A DNA stretch of 64,000 bases, from NCBI RefSeq assembly GCF_003550065.1, contig NZ_QXDC01000002.1:911306-975305 (forward strand), in the 5' to 3' direction. The notes below the pieces were generated by a model. The model was not told where the DNA came from, searched no databases, and worked only from the letters and a program-made list of their open reading frames with translations. Positions 19,701-28,876 of the stretch are shown in pieces (position 1 is the stretch's first letter; each line of letters starts with the position of its first letter). Source of the stretch: Hephaestia caeni (GTDB taxonomy: Bacteria > Pseudomonadota > Alphaproteobacteria > Sphingomonadales > Sphingomonadaceae). The translations under genes and the position numbers were made by a program.

Positions 19701-22700
19701 CGCACAGCGCGCTGCTCGCGCAGCCGTCGGCGGCATTGCCGCTGTTGCCGAGGCGCACGTTCCCGGCCTCGATCCGCACCGCCGATCCGGCTGCCACCTG
19801 CGCATCGGCGGCAAGGCTCGCCGTGTCGAGCACCAGATCGTTGAATCTGTAGGAGGCCTCGGCAAAGCGGATCGACCCGGGCGAGCGCACGGTCAGCCTC
19901 TCGGCTGCGCCGAGCTTGGCGGCAAGCGCCGCGCCCACGACGCCGCTCTCGCCGACGGTGTCGTCACCACTGCCGGCAAAGCGGATATCCGCGCCCGAGA
20001 TCGCCACATGCTTGGCGTTCAGGCTCGCGCCGTCGGCGACGATGAAGCTGCCGCTGGTGTCGAGCGCCAGCGCCTCGCCGCTCAGCATCGCCGCGCCGAT
20101 GTTCAGCGTCGAGGCTCCCGAACCCGTGCGCGCAACCAGGCGCTCTGGGCCATTCGCGAGGCGCAGGATCGAGCCCGCGCCGGAAGCCTTGTAGTCGGCA
20201 TCGGTGAGGATACCAGGATCACCGACCGCCGCGAGCGTCGCACCGTCCTCGATGGTCAGCGCCGAGCCGACCCCGCCGACCGCGAACAGCAGCTCACTGG
20301 CCTGCAGGGTGGACCCGCTTGCCACGGTGATGGTCCTCGCGCTGGCATTGATCGCCGTGGTGCCGTCGGCATTGTCGCTCCGCCGCCCGCCAATCAGTAG
20401 GCTGGGGGCATTGAGCTTCGCCAGCGTCGTATCCGAGATCAGCAGCGTGCCCTCGGTCGCTTCGGTATCGGCCGCCGCGATCAGAATTTTGCTGCCGAGG
20501 ATGTCGATCTGTCCGGCCTGGCCGCCTTCACCAGCGGTCAGGTCAAACACGCCCGCGAGCTTCAGCTCGATGAGCGGCGCGAGCACCACCCGCGCCGCGT
20601 CGAGCGGCACGCGCGGACGCGCGTCGGTGCGATCGATCAGATGCTCGGAGCCCGAGGTGGTTTTGATCGTCGAGTATCGGGTGAAGACGTCCTTGGTCTG
20701 CACGGTGAAGCTGTGCCGTGTGGACTCGGCAAGATCGGTGCCGGCATAGGCGAAGGTGCCGCCCAGCACGACCGAGCCGTCGAGCAGTTTCGTGCTGGTT
20801 CCGGGCAGCGGGGCCGCCGCGCCGGTGTTCTCGACCAGGCGCAACGCGCCAGGGATCGCCATCGCGTATTTTGCCGGAACCAGCAGATACTCGCCCGCGG
20901 CAATGCCGCCTCCGCCGTCGAGATGCACCGAGCGGCCCGCCTGCGCGCCATAGAGGTCGCCATAGTCGGCCGAATAGATCGGATCATAGGGCGCAATCTT
21001 GCCGGCATCAGCCACCGGGACCAGCGCATAGACCTGTCGCTGATCCGGGAACTGGTAGCCGGTCCCGGTGACGGGGTCATAATGGTTGGAGCTGAAGGCG
21101 TCGCGGTTGAAACGGTCGAGCACGTCGCGCGAGCCGCCCACCCCCGACTGGAACTCATAGGCATAGACATCGCCGCCGCCCCGACCGTCGATCAGAGCGC
21201 CCTCCGCCTGCACGATCGAGCCCGCCGACAGCACAAGCTCGCCTACGGGCAGCTTGGTGAGCGGCGTACCCACGGTCGGGAAATAATATTCAACTCCGTC
21301 CGTCGTCGTGCCGTAAGGAACGTTCAAACCCGCGCCCGACACCGACGTTACGCTACCGGCGCCGAACAAGAGGCTCTCCGTCGGTGTAGAAAGCAGTGCT
21401 CCAGAAGGACCAATACCGATCGAACTCGAACTGCCTAGTTCGAGCAAGCCTAACGGCGTGGCGAGATAGCCATTCTGCACAATCTCGCGCGCCAGGACCC
21501 GAAGATGGGCACCGGCCGACAAGGGCACGCGCGCAGTGGGATCGAGAAAAGAGTTTCCAAAGGTAATCCGGTGGTCACCGAGCGCCGCGATCTCAAACGG
21601 ACGCGAGGACGCTCCTGCAGGCAATTGATCCTCGAACATGGCTTGGAGATTGCCGGTGCCAGTCGTTGCATAGGTGCGTCGTGCGTCGATGAGAAGATCG
21701 CCGCTGGTAATCAGCGCGCCATCGTATGTGGCGATTGCTCCCGCACCCTGTCCCCAGTCTACGCCTGTGAGCCGCACGTCGCCCGGCGTCGCGAATGTCA
21801 TGGAGGCGATCGAGCGGTCGATAGAGATCCCACCGACAATATCGATACCTTGCGCTCCGCCAACCAGACGAACCCGCCCATCGCCAGCGATGTCGGTCGG
21901 ACCATCCACAAAGCCAGCGCGACTAGCTAACCGGACATAACCTGCACGGATCGTGGCGTCCGACCCCGACGTGGTGTGGACCGACACGGCCGCGTCGCCA
22001 GCATAGAGCGTACCAGGTGTCAGCGGATCTCGCGAGGTGACGATCAATGCCTTGCGCAGTGCCAGGTCGAATTTGCCGTCGAGCGTCAGAGTGCCGCGCG
22101 CAATGACGGTATCGAATCCGCTATCTGCGATCAGCTTTGCACTCAGATAGTCCGCCGCACTTCCGTCACCCACTCCAATTGTGGGATCAGCCCATTCAAG
22201 CGTGCCGCCCTCGGCCTGAGCAACACCGCCAAATGCCCGGATCGGTGTGGAACCCAGCGTGCCGCCGCTGAGCGCGGATATTGTGCCGGCCCTGCTCCAT
22301 TCGAGCCACGGGGCCAACCGGCCAAGTCCGGTCGCCATGTCGAATATCGCACTGGCGCCGCTGATATTCACCATCGCGCCGTCTTCGCGAACCAGACCAC
22401 GACCTGAACTTTGAGCAGTCCCGCCCGCAAGCCGCCCGAGCTGTCTTGGCGCCTCCAGTCGCAGATCGCCACCGTCGAGCACGCGCCCAGATACGAGCTG
22501 ACGTCCTGCGATAACCTGCGCGCGGGGGTTGGTAATCGCGATGCCGGAAAGATCGGTCGTGCTTCCCGAGGCAAGCACAATCCCGTCACCTTGATCGACC
22601 AGTCCGAGGAAATGGATGAGCCGGTCAGCACCCACCCTCGTTACGAGTTCGCGATTGGTCATCGCCGGATCAACGGCACTGAGTGCCGTCTCGAAAAAGC

Positions 22701-25700
22701 GTCCCTGGCCATCGATCGGACCGCCAAAGGCCTCGGAAAGATCGCGCACGCCGAGCCCGGCCGCGATCAGGCTATCTGGAAGGTCCATACGCTGGATGAT
22801 CGAGCCGCCACGAAGGGTGATATTGCCGGCGTTGTAGAGCTTAGACACGGTGAGCGTGGCTTCGGGTGCACCAATGATCGATCCGCCCTGCATCACGTTA
22901 AGTTCGGTGAGGCCGCCCAGCACAAGATGCGCCGCCTTGCGGTCCCACAAAGCTGTATTGGTGGTCGGCGCGAGGAACGACTGCGCAAGCAGGTTCGCAC
23001 CGCTTCCGAGACCGCGCAGTGCCATGTTCTGGTCCACAGTCAGCAGTGTCGGCAACATCCACTGGGTGAGGTCGAAGGTCTCGCCGTTGCCCACGACAAA
23101 CCGAGTGGTCTCGAGGAATGCGGATTTGGCAATCCGGTCGTTGGCGAACAGATCATCAACGATACGCGAACGATAGGTCGACACGTCAAGCGTGCCAAAC
23201 CCGGTCTTCTTGAAGAAATCCAGACCGATATGGACTGAGCCGGGACGGTTGTCCGCACCGAAGCTCACATCCGGTGCGACCAGTTCGAAAGTCCCGCCAC
23301 CGCCAAATCCAAATCCCACAATCGATGCGCTGGCGATATCGACTGTCGAGCGGGGATCCGGAACGAGTTGACCTAGTGTGGCGGCGTTTACCCCCACTCC
23401 CGGCACTGGCGTGAATTCGACCGATTGACTGGTTCCGCCAAGCGGAATGGCGGACGTCCCTCCAAGATCAGTTACATTATTGGTGTCTCGGGTAGAGGCG
23501 TAGACGGTGCCGTTGATCAACGAGACGTTGCCGCCACGACCGTCAAGGATGAGTTGGCCGGTCGGCGTGACGTAGCCGCCCGAGCTCACGTCAAGAATGC
23601 CCGCGACCCGCAGGCTGCCCGAAAGGTCCACTGCGCGTGTCGCGGTTGCCAGACTCTCGCCAACACCGAGGAAGACATTCGGCGCGACGGTGACGCTGAT
23701 AGTTCCGCCGTCGCGCCAGGCCGCACCGGATGGTGCGGCACTGGTATAATCGTTGACCCAGAGCCCGGCCGTGGACAGCTTCCCTGTGACGATGACGTCA
23801 AACGGGCTGGGCACGGTGGGATCGGTTGCGTAGAGCATGGTGGCGGGGATGTCGTCCCCCTGGCCGTCCCCATAGAGGCCGTTTCGGAATGCCGAGCCGT
23901 TGCTCACATTAGGCAGGAGTCCAAAGCCGATGCGGTCCAGCTGCAGCCCGAACAGTGTCGTCGTTGCCTCGATCGTTCCGGACGCCACGGTGACGTCCCC
24001 GTCGAATCTTATGGTGCGTCCGGCCTCGACCGACAGGATACTCCCCGGCGCCAGGGTCAGGTCTGAGGCGCCCGTGATCCTCAGTGCATCGGACGACTGC
24101 AACGTGACCGGATTGAGGCCTGCGAAGGTAACCGTGCCGGCAGCCGTCAGCGACAGCTGCGAGAGGCCGGCACCATTTAGCATGCGATCGTTCAGGAGGA
24201 GTTCGGCTCGGTTTGACTCTATGGCACCACGTTCACCGCGATAGATCAGAATGTCGCCAAGCGAAGCGATCACTAGCGCACCGCCCGAGGGCAGTTCATA
24301 GGGTGAGGCCTGCAACGCGCGGCCTCCCCTCAATATCTCCGCGCTCGGCCTGCTGCCCCGAAGGATTTGTCGAGCACCAGCGAAAGCGTTACCGTGTACC
24401 GCACCGTCGATCGAGACCGCGGCACCCCTGATGTTCAGTGCTCCGGCATCACGACCTTCGTCATATGCCGTTTCGTGGCGCTGGCCCTGATTCGTCCCGA
24501 TGAACCAGTTCTGGAGGACACCAATTCGCGGCTGTAGAATCTCTGTCGTGCCCGTGATCACGTCGACATAGACGTCGTTGGGATTTGCGCGTGCGATATC
24601 GACGATGCGGCCATCAGCCGCCACCAGCTTGCTGGTCTTGACCGCACCCGCTGCATAGCTGACCCAGCCGCCCGAGATGTCGATCGTCGCGCCGCCGGCG
24701 ATATGCACGCTCGGTGCATTGTCGACGGTGACGTCATCGAACTTTATCAGTTCACTCGTCGCCAGAGTGACCGAACCACCCTTGGTCATGAACTCAGACG
24801 CTGTTGCGGGAATCTGCCCCGCAATGCTGGCAGCCTCGATCAGTGGCGAACCGACCCACGCAACGCCGTCCTCGCGCACACCAGACAGACGGGGATCGAT
24901 GAAGATCGTCTTGCCATTCAGAGAGAAGTTGCCGTCGACTTCAACTTCTCGATAATTGGGCGTGTCGCGCAATTCCCCGCGCTTGACCGGCGCGATCTCG
25001 ATGGAATTGCGCGAAGCATCCAGCTTCACGTCCTTGAGGCCCGACACATCGATCAGCGCCCCGTGTGCAATATCGACACGGCCAGGATGAGTCAGATTGA
25101 AGCTGTTGCGTAGATTTTCCTCTTCGATCGTATTGACGCCGACGGACACAGTCGCGCCCGGCGCGTAGATGAGCGCATTTTGCCCCATCGACAGATCAGT
25201 CGCGACCAACCCTCCCAGCCTTTGATACAAGAGGAGAATTTGCGTCCCGATCTCGATCTGGGATGGCTTAAAACCCGCCGGCTGATCCGCCGTGCCGACC
25301 GGGATTGTCTCGCCGTTGTCGTCAGGGGTGATAACCAGAGCGCTCGCTGCGCTTGCGTTGCCGCTGCCGCCAAGATGTATGTTTCCGGCGGTCAGCGAGA
25401 TTTTGCCATTGCGCGCTACGCTGGTGGTCGCGGACAAAAATCCGTTTTGATCGATACTTCCTTCCGCACCAGTTCCGAGCGAAATGTAGCCACGCCGAGA
25501 CTCTATCAGCCCGGTATTGACGATCGTGCCATCGGCTTGGCCAGTAAAGGCAAAGCTGTTGAGCTTGTAGCCTCGCACATAGGGATCGAGACCACTGACG
25601 GCGCCCGTCGATTCCCCGTAAATCACGGCACGGCCCGCCTGCAGGCTGATCTGACCATCGACCGCACTCAGCGTGCCAGCGTTGATGACATCTGGCGCGG

Positions 25701-26745
25701 TGAGCATAACAAAGCCGCCGGCGCCGCCGTCGATGCGCGCGCCGACGTCGACAATAATCGCTCCCTCGGTCGCGGAGGAAAACTGCCTGCCGTCTCCCTC
25801 CGTCATGCCGGATACCAGCAGCGGAGCAACAGCGGTGATGGAGTCGGAGGTCGTACCCGTCGTGCCGTTTGCAGGCGTGAACAACCCAAGCTCAAGATAC
25901 GCCGCGTTGCGCTCGGCGATGGTAGTCGCCTGGGTTGGGCCGGCATTACCCTGAACAAACCTTGCCGCATTCCCTAGTTCCAGGGTCGAAGCGAGCAACG
26001 AGTGGGTGTTGACCTGGCTGTCCTTGCCGAAAATGATCCCGGCCCGATTGAGTACGACCACGGTCCCATCGGCCTTCATATTGCCGAGTATCAGACTTGG
26101 ATCGGTGGCGTTGGTCACGCGGTTGACCGCCACCCATCCGGGCTGCGCCACACCGTTCTGCTGTTGATTGAACTGTAGCGTCGTGTTCGCACCAATGTCG
26201 AACCGGTTCCAGGAAAGGAGTGCGCGCTCCTGGGTCTGGTCGATGCTTACGATGACATGGCCATTGGCACCCGTCGTTTGGCTCGGAAGACCGGCACCCT
26301 GCCAGGTTTTCAGACCTGTCAGGTCATATTGAGCACCAGCACTGATCAGCAATTCGTTCGCCCGCTGAGTGTTACCAGCCCGTGTCGCGGTGATCGCTTC
26401 ACGAATGGCATCGGTCGGATCCAATCCATTTCGATCGAGACCGTCGACCACCGGGCTCCGATCGACTGCCTGCTTGATCGAAGCCACGTAGGCACGAATT
26501 TGGTCAACTCTGCCCTCTGTCGTGTGCTGGCGCTGCAACGCCCCCTGCATCGTACCCGAGCGCACTGGTGTCCCTGAGGGCTGCGGTGCGACCGGGCGCG
26601 GCTGCGCCTGGCCACCAATTACGGCGCCGATCGTCTGTGCCTGCGCTACGACCGGCAGACCGGTGATGGCCAGCGCAGCGAGACTCGCACCGACGAGAAG
26701 GAAACGACGTCGTGTCGCCATGGACAAGGAATCACGAGGCATCAT
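13729..26745 (-). CDS. Giant TpsA exoprotein (filamentous haemagglutinin-like, DUF3739 family)
   Basis: 4,338 aa. N terminus has a signal sequence (ATRRRFLLVGASLAALAITG, cleavage near AQAQ), an extension of about 110 mostly helical residues, then the haemagglutination/TPS domain (about 150-290) with the signatures NRVTNATDPSLILG and LNRAGIIFGKDSQVN that TpsB recognises. The body is thousands of residues of Gly/Ala/Thr/Asp-rich beta-helix sequence (repeated GGxxxLxA-type strands). The end carries a DUF3739-like region (roughly 3,700-4,250) and a tail with Cys pair (CDPKTPGDPDC). The ATG-ATG start overlaps the upstream 95-aa ORF (ATGA) and follows GGAG. It should be secreted across the outer membrane by the TpsB at 32392-34161 as an adhesin or surface filament; the closest functional analogue by context is PdtA of P. 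aeruginosa. Confidence 0.92.
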   Translation of the reverse strand: MMPRDSLSMATRRRFLLVGASLAALAITGLPVVAQAQTIGAVIGGQAQPRPVAPQPSGTPVRSGTMQGALQRQHTTEGRVDQIRAYVASIKQAVDRSPVVDGLDRNGLDPTDAIREAITATRAGNTQRANELLISAGAQYDLTGLKTWQGAGLPSQTTGANGHVIVSIDQTQERALLSWNRFDIGANTTLQFNQQQNGVAQPGWVAVNRVTNATDPSLILGNMKADGTVVVLNRAGIIFGKDSQVNTHSLLASTLELGNAARFVQGNAGPTQATTIAERNAAYLELGLFTPANGTTGTTSDSITAVAPLLVSGMTEGDGRQFSSATEGAIIVDVGARIDGGAGGFVMLTAPDVINAGTLSAVDGQISLQAGRAVIYGESTGAVSGLDPYVRGYKLNSFAFTGQADGTIVNTGLIESRRGYISLGTGAEGSIDQNGFLSATTSVARNGKISLTAGNIHLGGSGNASAASALVITPDDNGETIPVGTADQPAGFKPSQIEIGTQILLLYQRLGGLVATDLSMGQNALIYAPGATVSVGVNTIEEENLRNSFNLTHPGRVDIAHGALIDVSGLKDVKLDASRNSIEIAPVKRGELRDTPNYREVEVDGNFSLNGKTIFIDPRLSGVREDGVAWVGSPLIEAASIAGQIPATASEFMTKGGSVTLATSELIKFDDVTVDNAPSVHIAGGATIDISGGWVSYAAGAVKTSKLVAADGRIVDIARANPNDVYVDVITGTTEILQPRIGVLQNWFIGTNQGQRHETAYDEGRDAGALNIRGAAVSIDGAVHGNAFAGARQILRGSRPSAEILRGGRALQASPYELPSGGALVIASLGDILIYRGERGAIESNRAELLLNDRMLNGAGLSQLSLTAAGTVTFAGLNPVTLQSSDALRITGASDLTLAPGSILSVEAGRTIRFDGDVTVASGTIEATTTLFGLQLDRIGFGLLPNVSNGSAFRNGLYGDGQGDDIPATMLYATDPTVPSPFDVIVTGKLSTAGLWVNDYTSAAPSGAAWRDGGTISVTVAPNVFLGVGESLATATRAVDLSGSLRVAGILDVSSGGYVTPTGQLILDGRGGNVSLINGTVYASTRDTNNVTDLGGTSAIPLGGTSQSVEFTPVPGVGVNAATLGQLVPDPRSTVDIASASIVGFGFGGGGTFELVAPDVSFGADNRPGSVHIGLDFFKKTGFGTLDVSTYRSRIVDDLFANDRIAKSAFLETTRFVVGNGETFDLTQWMLPTLLTVDQNMALRGLGSGANLLAQSFLAPTTNTALWDRKAAHLVLGGLTELNVMQGGSIIGAPEATLTVSKLYNAGNITLRGGSIIQRMDLPDSLIAAGLGVRDLSEAFGGPIDGQGRFFETALSAVDPAMTNRELVTRVGADRLIHFLGLVDQGDGIVLASGSTTDLSGIAITNPRAQVIAGRQLVSGRVLDGGDLRLEAPRQLGRLAGGTAQSSGRGLVREDGAMVNISGASAIFDMATGLGRLAPWLEWSRAGTISALSGGTLGSTPIRAFGGVAQAEGGTLEWADPTIGVGDGSAADYLSAKLIADSGFDTVIARGTLTLDGKFDLALRKALIVTSRDPLTPGTLYAGDAAVSVHTTSGSDATIRAGYVRLASRAGFVDGPTDIAGDGRVRLVGGAQGIDIVGGISIDRSIASMTFATPGDVRLTGVDWGQGAGAIATYDGALITSGDLLIDARRTYATTGTGNLQAMFEDQLPAGASSRPFEIAALGDHRITFGNSFLDPTARVPLSAGAHLRVLAREIVQNGYLATPLGLLELGSSSSIGIGPSGALLSTPTESLLFGAGSVTSVSGAGLNVPYGTTTDGVEYYFPTVGTPLTKLPVGELVLSAGSIVQAEGALIDGRGGGDVYAYEFQSGVGGSRDVLDRFNRDAFSSNHYDPVTGTGYQFPDQRQVYALVPVADAGKIAPYDPIYSADYGDLYGAQAGRSVHLDGGGGIAAGEYLLVPAKYAMAIPGALRLVENTGAAAPLPGTSTKLLDGSVVLGGTFAYAGTDLAESTRHSFTVQTKDVFTRYSTIKTTSGSEHLIDRTDARPRVPLDAARVVLAPLIELKLAGVFDLTAGEGGQAGQIDILGSKILIAAADTEATEGTLLISDTTLAKLNAPSLLIGGRRSDNADGTTAINASARTITVASGSTLQASELLFAVGGVGSALTIEDGATLAAVGDPGILTDADYKASGAGSILRLANGPERLVARTGSGASTLNIGAAMLSGEALALDTSGSFIVADGASLNAKHVAISGADIRFAGSGDDTVGESGVVGAALAAKLGAAERLTVRSPGSIRFAEASYRFNDLVLDTASLAADAQVAAGSAVRIEAGNVRLGNSGNAADGCASSALCGSAGSLTLDATTISLGNNAVRATGFTESVALVASDGIYVEGKGSFDAGVAALTLGTPFIAERAAAADPRSQTVRPDYSFLTTGAVAISAVGANGDTEIAGNAAPGARIAFGTIDDRVQSLSISGTTIRATAGIIDVQSEGNVSLAGASLSVPGYEKVFGDEVDPVTVAAGGGTINLFSANGSIITDAASSLITDTGKGSAGSLNLLAGNGAVTLLAGLNTGLEIASDGPPREGSFTLDSGTGSFDFGSFVERYGTQFGGDVWARTGAGDLALADGQSLKAKSVTLTADGGSIGIAGTLDTSGVDVTGMSADAARNARVNGGDIALWGQQGVTLASTALLDTHTKGYAVTDSRPAKAGDVVIGVGSDSAAITIASGAIIDVGARRTQAEPGVGRLIPQVITDPATGNLVTVYGYAEPDQGGTVTFRAPVIGSNRDKVALSQRGTIVGADSVQLEGFQRYDLDAMADSGLYSGITRDADGAIRLDFGAAGANPFTTDMALADGTSSLVRFIQGFDVSTVDGSSLDGMRLRPGVELASTGAIETVSQWNLAAATFSPAQLQAAVDAGVLELIPDISDDTPRYKVVPGKEGQLLDHHATFLYHTDGSARGEAPIVTLRAGDDLAINRSISDGFFTFRDKSDPDYINYQLGGGDRTWQPALQFSCGGQSGSCSNIAAYGTGANPGASSTLTISLNTAANQGNQYVGAVNINSPLSLVGAGADGGGEDRNSLAFAELFPLLDGDVAMHSSDLRLVAGAGNMLSANPLVVNRSLDADVTLQGEYSYRLTATGTVAYDGPLQFRLQRPSNDPRNFSFNIGDTLNLSQTEAGLNQLRDDAYTQLNWGTSAGLGTDARAAAQAYFAGKGYSFVGNAANPTGIIAPLHEVIAFLQAFEPAYQAGLASGRTGYSANRTPPIIRYGNANQQDAPNAPNQAWVRTAVRTGDGNVSVAAARDIDLRGGDQAVYRRGDGVQVAAPNYFGGAAQAGQFAASAIYTAGVRIADRPVDARIAGTGTLVSITPDSPYLSPSAESVEFIPSPKGISGNQPALAGGGGDVLLDAGRDVLGRRDEWTQLFGTDGQSFSGARTGESPIAGFSAGVRGTQSWRTGAVGDDTEIGVAHGYFRSGVGALAGGDVSIHARRDVSQLTVSLGTTATTALTDAGKTMLTFGTGDLSLESGRDVLAGAVDIGNGAAVIHAGRDIAALGREPLLAETPQYLRVRLADAVVDVSASGSATLASVSAFGDERGQSSAGFFFPAAKLSMSANETVRIAQTAGLAGYGQVPSYLVLGTLVPTDYFQILPPTLELTSFSGKVDLPQNKPQLLYPSQLGQLRIYSAGDIDRLVIGMDDADPGRVGGAFSNGTQLFQLPVVTAATTNTQLRLQHNQSITHAGDPEPVRIYTDGSINQAAMFLPKQARITAAGDIVDMFFQGQNVAASDTTRIRAGGDVTSTVGLAGPLNLPFIRSNNFILGGPGAFIVEAGGDLGPFASSSNVRSPIDRNLYTYAGGIRTVGNDYNPWLPDDGASLSVRFGIAGGADYAALRETYLNPANFEQLDGDLFEQVADSFGNRRPDRTRPIYAPMLAEWLRDNDPTSFQAIFGQSFPDTDAGRAALAGAAYGRAGELYAALANIDTLRQQRFLIDTLYFNELAQAAIPASPSYLQYVRGYRAVNTLFSPERGYTDNLAPYTTDPSTISDDRPLGVPVRALVDGQPKRADRIVTGSIDLRLATIQTARGGDISILGPGGDVIAGSVVRTSEQAVRRTTAFQHPRPDLGPHGIFEGGNLAASGGAFESVPLGFEGVLTLRGGRINGFTDGDFILNQSRVFSQQSGNITMWSSNGDVAAGQGPKSASSFPPVTVRFDENGFAEVDSAGSVAGAGIGSFQRTPDDPPSDIYLLAPVGEVDAGDAGVRASGNILVAAARVANADNFQAAGDITGVPTATAQVTVTSPQEAASAIAAQAAQAANAGNQRDQRSLITVDVLGPASDGRCDPKTPGDPDCR

Positions 26746-27029
26746 GACAAGGCTCCGGCCGGCATCGCGCCAATCATTGGAAAAGAAGGAGTTCGAGAGA
26801 GCAAAACCGCCGACACTAAGCAGAAGAAATTCACGCCGAGGGTTTCACCTGAAACCGTGGTCGACATCCGATTGCGACAGCGAAGCAACGCTACGGCGAA
26901 ACATCCGACGGCAACGCCACCGGGACGGAGATCCGGCGACGCCGCCGCGCTCGCGCGTTGGGAGAACCCCGCGAGCGGAAGGACCGAGCCGATCAGATGG
27001 ATCGGCGCGAACGCAGCTTCACAGGACAT
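26742..27029 (-). CDS. Small hydrophobic protein coupled between porin and tpsA, unknown
   Basis: 95 aa. The start ATG overlaps the porin stop (ATGA) and the stop overlaps the tpsA start (ATGA), so it fills the whole porin-tpsA gap exactly. It carries three short hydrophobic stretches (HLIGSVLPLAGF, GGVAVGCFAVALL, GVNFFCLVSAVLL) and no motif I know. Such exact coupling at both ends argues for a translated ORF; it could be a real membrane peptide or merely serve to carry ribosomes to tpsA. An accidental open frame remains possible. Confidence 0.45.
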   Translation of the reverse strand: MSCEAAFAPIHLIGSVLPLAGFSQRASAAASPDLRPGGVAVGCFAVALLRCRNRMSTTVSGETLGVNFFCLVSAVLLSRTPSFPMIGAMPAGALS

Positions 27030-28840
27030 CAGAATGCAAGCCCCAGATCGACGAAGAAGACATCGATGGCGAGCGGCGCGTCGACGATGGTATTCGAGCT
27101 GAACCAGCGAGCGCCGAGGCTTATGCGATCGAACGGAGCCCACGCCGCGCCAAGAACATAGCCCTTGGTGTTGGTGCCACCCAGGTGGAAGTCACTGTCG
27201 GTAAAGCTGTCAGGCACCGCGTCGCTCTGCAGATATTTGTAGGCGGCGTTGATCGCCCAAGCGCCCCGCCGGGCTCGGCGAGGGTTGATGCTGAACAGGT
27301 TGGGATCACCAAGCGAGAAATAGACGCCATAGCCCTCGTTGCCGCCGACGAAGCGCGCAGGATTGGTCGCGTCGCACGCTCCTTGCTGAGGATTTGTCGG
27401 ATCCGTGATCTCGACGTTTGTCACCGGGGCGCCTAGCGACCCGCGCAAACAATTGTTCTTCGGGTCGAACCCGAAATTGTGGAGGTAGCTACCCGTAAGC
27501 CGTGCTTGAACACGATCGGAGATCGGCACGCTCACCGACCCGTTCACGTCCAGCACGCGGTAAGCGAATTTGAGCCCGAGATATTGCGGCTGCAGCGGAT
27601 TGCTGGGATCCGCAAAACTGAAATCGATGTCCCGCAGGAACATCAAAGTATTGCCCTTGCTCGCCCAGAGCGGCCGCAGCAGATCGGTCGAACATTCGAC
27701 GTTACTCGCCGAGAAGACGTCACATGGTTCCGATACATGGCCGCGCAGATAAGTGAAATTATGATAGGCGGCGCTCAGGTTCACATCGATGCCGCCCGCG
27801 AACGTCTTGCCAAGCTCGACCTGCGCAGAAAACAGATAGCGGTCGCGCCAGTTGCGCTTGCCAAGCGATGTCGACGGAAAATTCTCCGGCTCAAACTGGA
27901 TCGGGAACGCACCGCCTCGCACAGCGAACCGGAAATCATCATGTCCCAGCAACCGTGTGAGGTTCGCCTCGCCATAGACACCATCGAACGCGAGATCGGG
28001 ATCGAACATTAGATCAGTCGTACGAAACGGATTGTCGAACCGACCGAGCATTGCCGTCAGCCCAGGAACGAGTTCGCCGCGCACATACGCATTCTGGATC
28101 CACACATCCCTCTTGCGGAAACCCCCGGTCAGCCCCGAGTTTGTCGAGATAGGTCCCGGATCATCACCCGTCGCCAGCTGAAAGCCGACCTGGAAGCGTT
28201 CGGCTACCGTCGCCTCCAAGTTAATTCGACCGCGAAGTTGCATGTTGTTGCGCTTGTCACGCGTGGTGTTGATCGTCGGCAGCAACTGCCCGCCAAAACC
28301 CGAAATGTCATACGGTCCACCGTCGTTGAACGCTGGCACGTCGATATAATGCGCGAGCGCATTATCCCTACCGTAGAAGTGCGACGCTGACCGGAACCGG
28401 AAATCGCCATTGATGCGGATGTTACGTGTCCAATCGGGCGCGGCCTGCTCCGGAGCAGCCCAACGCTCGGTGCGAGCCTGGGCCAAGACCTCCTGGCGCA
28501 ACTCATCCTTGATTTGGGCGCGAACCGTTTCCGGCACGTAGGGCACCCGTACCGCACCGGCCGGCGGCGCAGCGAGTTCTGCCGCTTGCGCCAGCGGTGC
28601 CGCAGTAGCGCGCTGCGCGGCTTCCGCCTCAGCGCGGCGCATCAGTGCCTCGCCCTTCTCCGGCGTGACGATGCCTTCGTCCACCAGCAGCTTCACCATG
28701 GTCGCCACTGCGCTGTCAGGCTGCGCGACCTGACCCTGAGCCTCCTGCCCAAACACAGGCTGGATGCCGAAGAAACTGGTCAACGCCGCGGTCGCGAGCA
28801 GCTTCGCCCCGATCTTCGCACAACGCACTCGATGTAACAT
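27029..28840 (-). CDS. Outer-membrane porin (putative porin family, Porin_5-like)
   Basis: 603 aa from the ATG at 28840. Signal peptide ends near VFGQ. Residues 30-130 are periplasmic and helical (EKGEALMRRAEAEAAQ, a coiled-coil-like segment), followed by a beta-barrel with alternating strands (NIRINGDFRFRSASHFYG, RGRINLEATVAERFQVGF) and a C-terminal Phe (DLGLAF) as needed by the BAM complex. The architecture matches the 'putative porin' family often found beside ExbB/ExbD/TonB and DUF3739 genes. Substrate unknown; phosphate or another starvation-linked solute is a guess. It lies 36 bases after tonB and overlaps the next small ORF. Confidence 0.8.
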   Translation of the reverse strand: MLHRVRCAKIGAKLLATAALTSFFGIQPVFGQEAQGQVAQPDSAVATMVKLLVDEGIVTPEKGEALMRRAEAEAAQRATAAPLAQAAELAAPPAGAVRVPYVPETVRAQIKDELRQEVLAQARTERWAAPEQAAPDWTRNIRINGDFRFRSASHFYGRDNALAHYIDVPAFNDGGPYDISGFGGQLLPTINTTRDKRNNMQLRGRINLEATVAERFQVGFQLATGDDPGPISTNSGLTGGFRKRDVWIQNAYVRGELVPGLTAMLGRFDNPFRTTDLMFDPDLAFDGVYGEANLTRLLGHDDFRFAVRGGAFPIQFEPENFPSTSLGKRNWRDRYLFSAQVELGKTFAGGIDVNLSAAYHNFTYLRGHVSEPCDVFSASNVECSTDLLRPLWASKGNTLMFLRDIDFSFADPSNPLQPQYLGLKFAYRVLDVNGSVSVPISDRVQARLTGSYLHNFGFDPKNNCLRGSLGAPVTNVEITDPTNPQQGACDATNPARFVGGNEGYGVYFSLGDPNLFSINPRRARRGAWAINAAYKYLQSDAVPDSFTDSDFHLGGTNTKGYVLGAAWAPFDRISLGARWFSSNTIVDAPLAIDVFFVDLGLAF

Positions 28841-28876
28841 CAATCTATCCCCTTCGCCCGGAACCGGGCAGAAAAT

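Noticed and set aside
18676..20400. 574-codon open frame on the plus strand inside tpsA
   Set aside because: Antisense to the repetitive, GC-rich beta-helix part of tpsA; no ribosome-binding site or domain. Many similar antisense frames along 13729-26745 were dropped for the same reason.
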